A stretch of DNA of 56,246 nucleotides from Enterococcus lemanii. Lineage in GTDB: Bacteria > Bacillota > Bacilli > Lactobacillales > Enterococcaceae. The position numbers and the translations under genes are program-made. The notes beneath the pieces are model-generated. The model worked only from the letters and a program-made list of their open reading frames with translations, did no database searches and was not told where the DNA came from. Below are positions 53,804 through 56,246 of this stretch, in pieces. Numbering within the stretch: position 1 is the stretch's first letter; each line of letters begins with the position of its first letter. Where the stretch lies: NCBI RefSeq assembly GCF_016909125.1, contig NZ_JAFBFD010000016.1:1-56246 (forward strand), written 5' to 3'.

Positions 53804-55449
53804 CCTGAATTATTCATGAAAATGTGAAACATAACAAAATCGGATAAAAATGAAACAATACACTCATTCAATTTGAATCAGAAAATAAACGAAGGATAAT
53901 TTTCGAGTGATTGATAAAAAATCGTTGAACGAAACCTAAAAAAGAGCAAACGAACCCCTTGGCCGTTCAATCAAAATTTTTTTTAGAAAGAACGGAGCTG
54001 TTTGGTGACCGAAAAATAATCATTCAAATAAACAAAGGTTTCATCTAGTTTGAAATGGATTTTTCCAGCATGCGAAACAATCTTAGTTGCGACTTTAATG
54101 AGGCGTTGCCGGATCGTGCCAATCGTCAATTTCTTCATGGAAGGAGGAAAGACCCAACTTTTCATCAGCTGAATGATATTGTAAGACAAGATATCTAGCC
54201 ACATACGTGCTTCATTGATTACAAATTTTGAACTGTCTGTCTTGTCCATGAAAAAACCAAGTTTCGCTTCCTTAATGAAGTTTTCCATCAATCCGCGATT
54301 TTTGTATCGTTTGACGATAATTTCTGGAATGATTCCTTCCATATTCGTCACAATAAATAGAGGTGTAAACAATAGTTTCCCAGCAGGTCGTTCGTTTTGT
54401 AGAACGACCGTCCGCTCCTTCTTCCAAGAATTCGCGCGATAATCGAACGCGTCAAATTGACGTTCAAGCTCAACGATTGGATAGGATTCGTTACGGAAAA
54501 TAAAAGATTCCGCGGTTCGATTTAATCGATCATTTGATTTTAAACGGATGACATATTTCACTTCGTAAGTTTCACACAATTCGTACAAAGCAGGAACGGC
54601 AAAACCCGAATCTCCACGAATAAGAATATGACTGACGTTTAAATCTTCAATCAAATGTTTCAAAAGTGGCTCTAAAAATGGCACGACTTCCGTTGACGTA
54701 TAGACATTGCCTTTACGAAGTTGCGCTTTCAAAAAAAGACCGGTGACGGCATCAAACGCCACGAGTGGATGCTAACCAAATGTTCGGTAATGGTTATTAA
54801 AATCGGAACTTTCTTGTTTTCCAAAGGTATCGCAATGAGTGGAATCTAAATCAATCACGACGGTATCGATGGACTCTTGCCCGTAATATTGATCTAAATA
54901 ACGTTGATTTAAACAATTGAACGCCTCAATATTTTCAGGCGTGATGGATTGGAACATGCGAGACATCGTTGGTTGAGAAGCAAGCTGTTTCTTTTGAAGT
55001 GTTTGGGTAAATAATTGATTATGGGTAAGCGAATCAGAAGCGTCATCGGTATCATAGCATAGCCCACAATTTGTTGGAGAAGCGCTTGTTCAAAGACAGA
55101 TTGACTCGTATGGGTGAGTCGTTTGCGATCGTCCTTAAATTGAACCGTTTGAGCAAACAACGGATAAAAATTCGATTTCACCATAAATTCTTTCACTAAT
55201 GGCGAGCCACCATCGACCGAAAGTGCACCGCCATCCGCAGAAATTTTAATATTCGTATTGAATGTTAGCGTATAAGATTTTAAAGTAGACATATAGACAT
55301 CCTTCTTTCTATTTGTTTTGGGTAGTAACTTTACAATAACGGAAGGATGTCTATTTTTGTATACCAAATGGGTTGAAAGTCAAGATTCTTTCAATCCTTG
55401 ATTTATAAGGGATAATCATTTAGTTTGTTTTGTTCATGAATAATTCAGG
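53804..55449 (-). mobile_element. IS1380-family insertion sequence (inactive)
   Basis: A 1646-bp element between perfect 17-bp inverted repeats CCTGAATTATTCATGAA (53804-53820) and TTCATGAATAATTCAGG (55433-55449), starting with CC as is usual for the family. It holds one transposase gene on the minus strand, which is broken. The ends are intact, so it might still be moved by a transposase from another copy. Confidence 0.9.
53983..55292 (-). pseudogene. IS1380-family transposase, frameshift plus amber stop
   Basis: The start is ATG 55292, preceded by AAGGATG 8 bases upstream: MSTLKSYTLTFNTNIKISAD. The first frame runs to about 55060 (QQIVGY), where one base appears lost. The correct continuation in the next frame is YDTDDASDSLTHNQLFTQTL, then MSRMFQSITPENIEAFNCLN and VVIDLDSTHCDTFGKQE (catalytic Asp region). 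At 54774-54772 TAG replaces the Tyr or similar codon before HPLVAFDAVTG. The last part (FLIRGDSGFAVPALYELCET-like second Asp region; KRYKNRGLMENFIKEAKLGF with the Glu) is open to 53983. Two lesions mean no full product. Confidence 0.88.
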
Positions 55450-55454
55450 ATAAA

Positions 55455-55899
55455 ATAAGAAAATAATAGATATTTTGAATCATCTTTATCACAACAACAC
55501 TCGATTTAATATTAATTTTTTCAAAGTCTTTATATGAGAATTGTTAAGGTTGATTTTGTTGAATTATAAGGGAAACTAGCCGATATTAATAATATCAAGC
55601 ATTGGGTAACTCAAAAAAATCTATGAGAACTTCTGTAAAAAAATAACCAGTACACTTTACAACGAGCCTCCATCGTTGAGCATTCTGACGTTAAGAATGA
55701 CAATAAAGGAGCGTGGTAGAACGAGATGTTATAGCCCAACAACTCTCATTGTCAAGTTTACGCTACACCACTTCAAATAACAAAAAATTTAATGTGATTG
55801 AAGGGGACGTTTGTTTTCTAAAACCTTTGTATAGCAATGTTCACAGTGGATTTTGATAAAAACTATCTGAATTAACAAGTATGGAAAAGAGGGGAGAAA
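55455..55899. other. Intergenic stretch before the GW-repeat protein
   Basis: About 445 AT-rich bases without a supportable gene. A small hairpin CATTCT/AGAATG lies near 55690-55710. The promoter of the next gene is expected here, but I cannot choose one. Confidence 0.4.
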
Positions 55900-56246
55900 A
55901 TGAAAAAAATAATTTTAGGGATGATTTCATTTTTTTTAATCACAACTCAAGGTAGCTTAATGGCTGAGGCCGCTACTAAGAGATGGGAATTAAATGAGAG
56001 TCAGCAATGGAATTATTATATCGATAATAAGAAAAAAGTGGTTGGTTGGCAGTATATTAATCAAAAATGGTACTATTTTGATAATAACGGCGAAATGTTA
56101 GTTGGTTGGCAATATATCAATCACAAGTGGTATTACTTAAATGTTAGTGGTGAAATGTTAGTTGGTTGGCAATATATCAATCACAAGTGGTATTACTTAA
56201 ATGTTAGTGGTGAAATGTTAGTTGGTTGGCAATATATCAATCACAA
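55900..56246 (+). CDS. Secreted cell-wall-binding repeat protein, N-terminal part
   Basis: From ATG 55900, with GGGGAG 5 bases upstream, 115 codons are open to the window edge. Residues 1-26 are a signal peptide (MKKIILGMISFFLITTQGSL, then A-rich cleavage area MAEAATK). The mature part is a chain of 20-residue repeats of the choline-binding/glucan-binding type: VVGWQYINQKWYYFDNNGEM first, then MLVGWQYINHKWYYLNVSGE repeated. Each repeat has the GW and the WYY pair that form the aromatic ligand-binding hairpins. The catalytic or effector domain, if any, lies outside the window. Likely held on teichoic acid or polysaccharide at the surface. Confidence 0.88.
   Translation, partial: MKKIILGMISFFLITTQGSLMAEAATKRWELNESQQWNYYIDNKKKVVGWQYINQKWYYFDNNGEMLVGWQYINHKWYYLNVSGEMLVGWQYINHKWYYLNVSGEMLVGWQYINH
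56041..56246 (+). repeat. 60-bp tandem repeats inside the GW-repeat gene
   Basis: Units at 56041-56100 (diverged), 56101-56160 and 56161-56220 (identical at all 60 positions), and 56221-56246 (identical so far). Each unit encodes one 20-residue repeat in frame. Perfect DNA identity points to recent duplication or gene conversion. Confidence 0.97.

Overview
The window comes from a low-GC Gram-positive of the order Lactobacillales, most likely Enterococcaceae (Enterococcus, Vagococcus, Tetragenococcus or a relative). Supporting signs are the sufCDSUB iron-sulphur operon, the rpsO-pnp pair, a BglG-type antiterminator beside an EIICBA sugar permease, an AzoA-like azoreductase, strong AGGAGG ribosome binding sites, and IS30, IS3, IS4, IS21 and IS1380 elements or remnants. 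I cannot name the species from sequence alone.

Region 1 (1-14.2 kb) is mostly core chromosome. It has the end of an IS30-type element, a lipoprotein gene, dapB-dapA facing lysA (lysine and peptidoglycan precursor synthesis), an antiterminator gene with an EIICBA PTS gene that has lost its N-terminal codons, an azoreductase, a rhodanese-like protein without its cysteine, rpsO, pnp, a sortase-fold protein, a small zinc-ribbon membrane protein and a GT8 glycosyltransferase.

Region 2 (14.2-20.3 kb) has two decayed acetyltransferase genes and then the complete sufC-sufD-sufS-sufU-sufB operon. A Fur/PerR-like palindrome overlaps its promoter.

Region 3 (20.3-25.3 kb) is an accessory strip. It carries an AAA ATPase/DUF4143 gene with a palindromic operator, IS3 and IS21 debris, a Phd-like antitoxin gene coupled to an unknown gene broken by one base in an A-run, and a two-gene unit of a ComX/SigH-like sigma factor and a GH25 lysozyme.

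Region 4 (25.3-53.8 kb) is a large surface-polysaccharide locus made of two similar modules. Each begins with an LCP ligase gene preceded by the same promoter layout, followed by a phosphoglycosyl transferase. Module A (25.4-39.8 kb) adds a CapD-like dehydratase, an epimerase, GT4 and GT2 glycosyltransferases, a Wzy polymerase, a Wzx flippase and a sulfotransferase-like protein. Its middle is very AT-rich and carries an intact-looking IS4-family insertion with a 9-bp target duplication. Module B (40.4-53.7 kb) looks like a teichoic-acid-like pathway: TagA-type ManNAc transferase, MnaA epimerase, TagB/TagF-like glycerophosphotransferase, an LtaS-like phosphoglycerol transferase, a MurJ-family flippase, an O-antigen-ligase-like protein and several glycosyltransferases. 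The inferred flow is lipid-linked assembly inside the cell, flipping, polymerisation and decoration outside, and attachment to peptidoglycan by the LCP proteins.

Region 5 (53.8-56.2 kb) has an IS1380-family element whose transposase is broken by a frameshift and a stop codon, then the start of a secreted protein made of perfect 60-bp GW repeats that runs off the window. No rRNA, tRNA or CRISPR array was seen.
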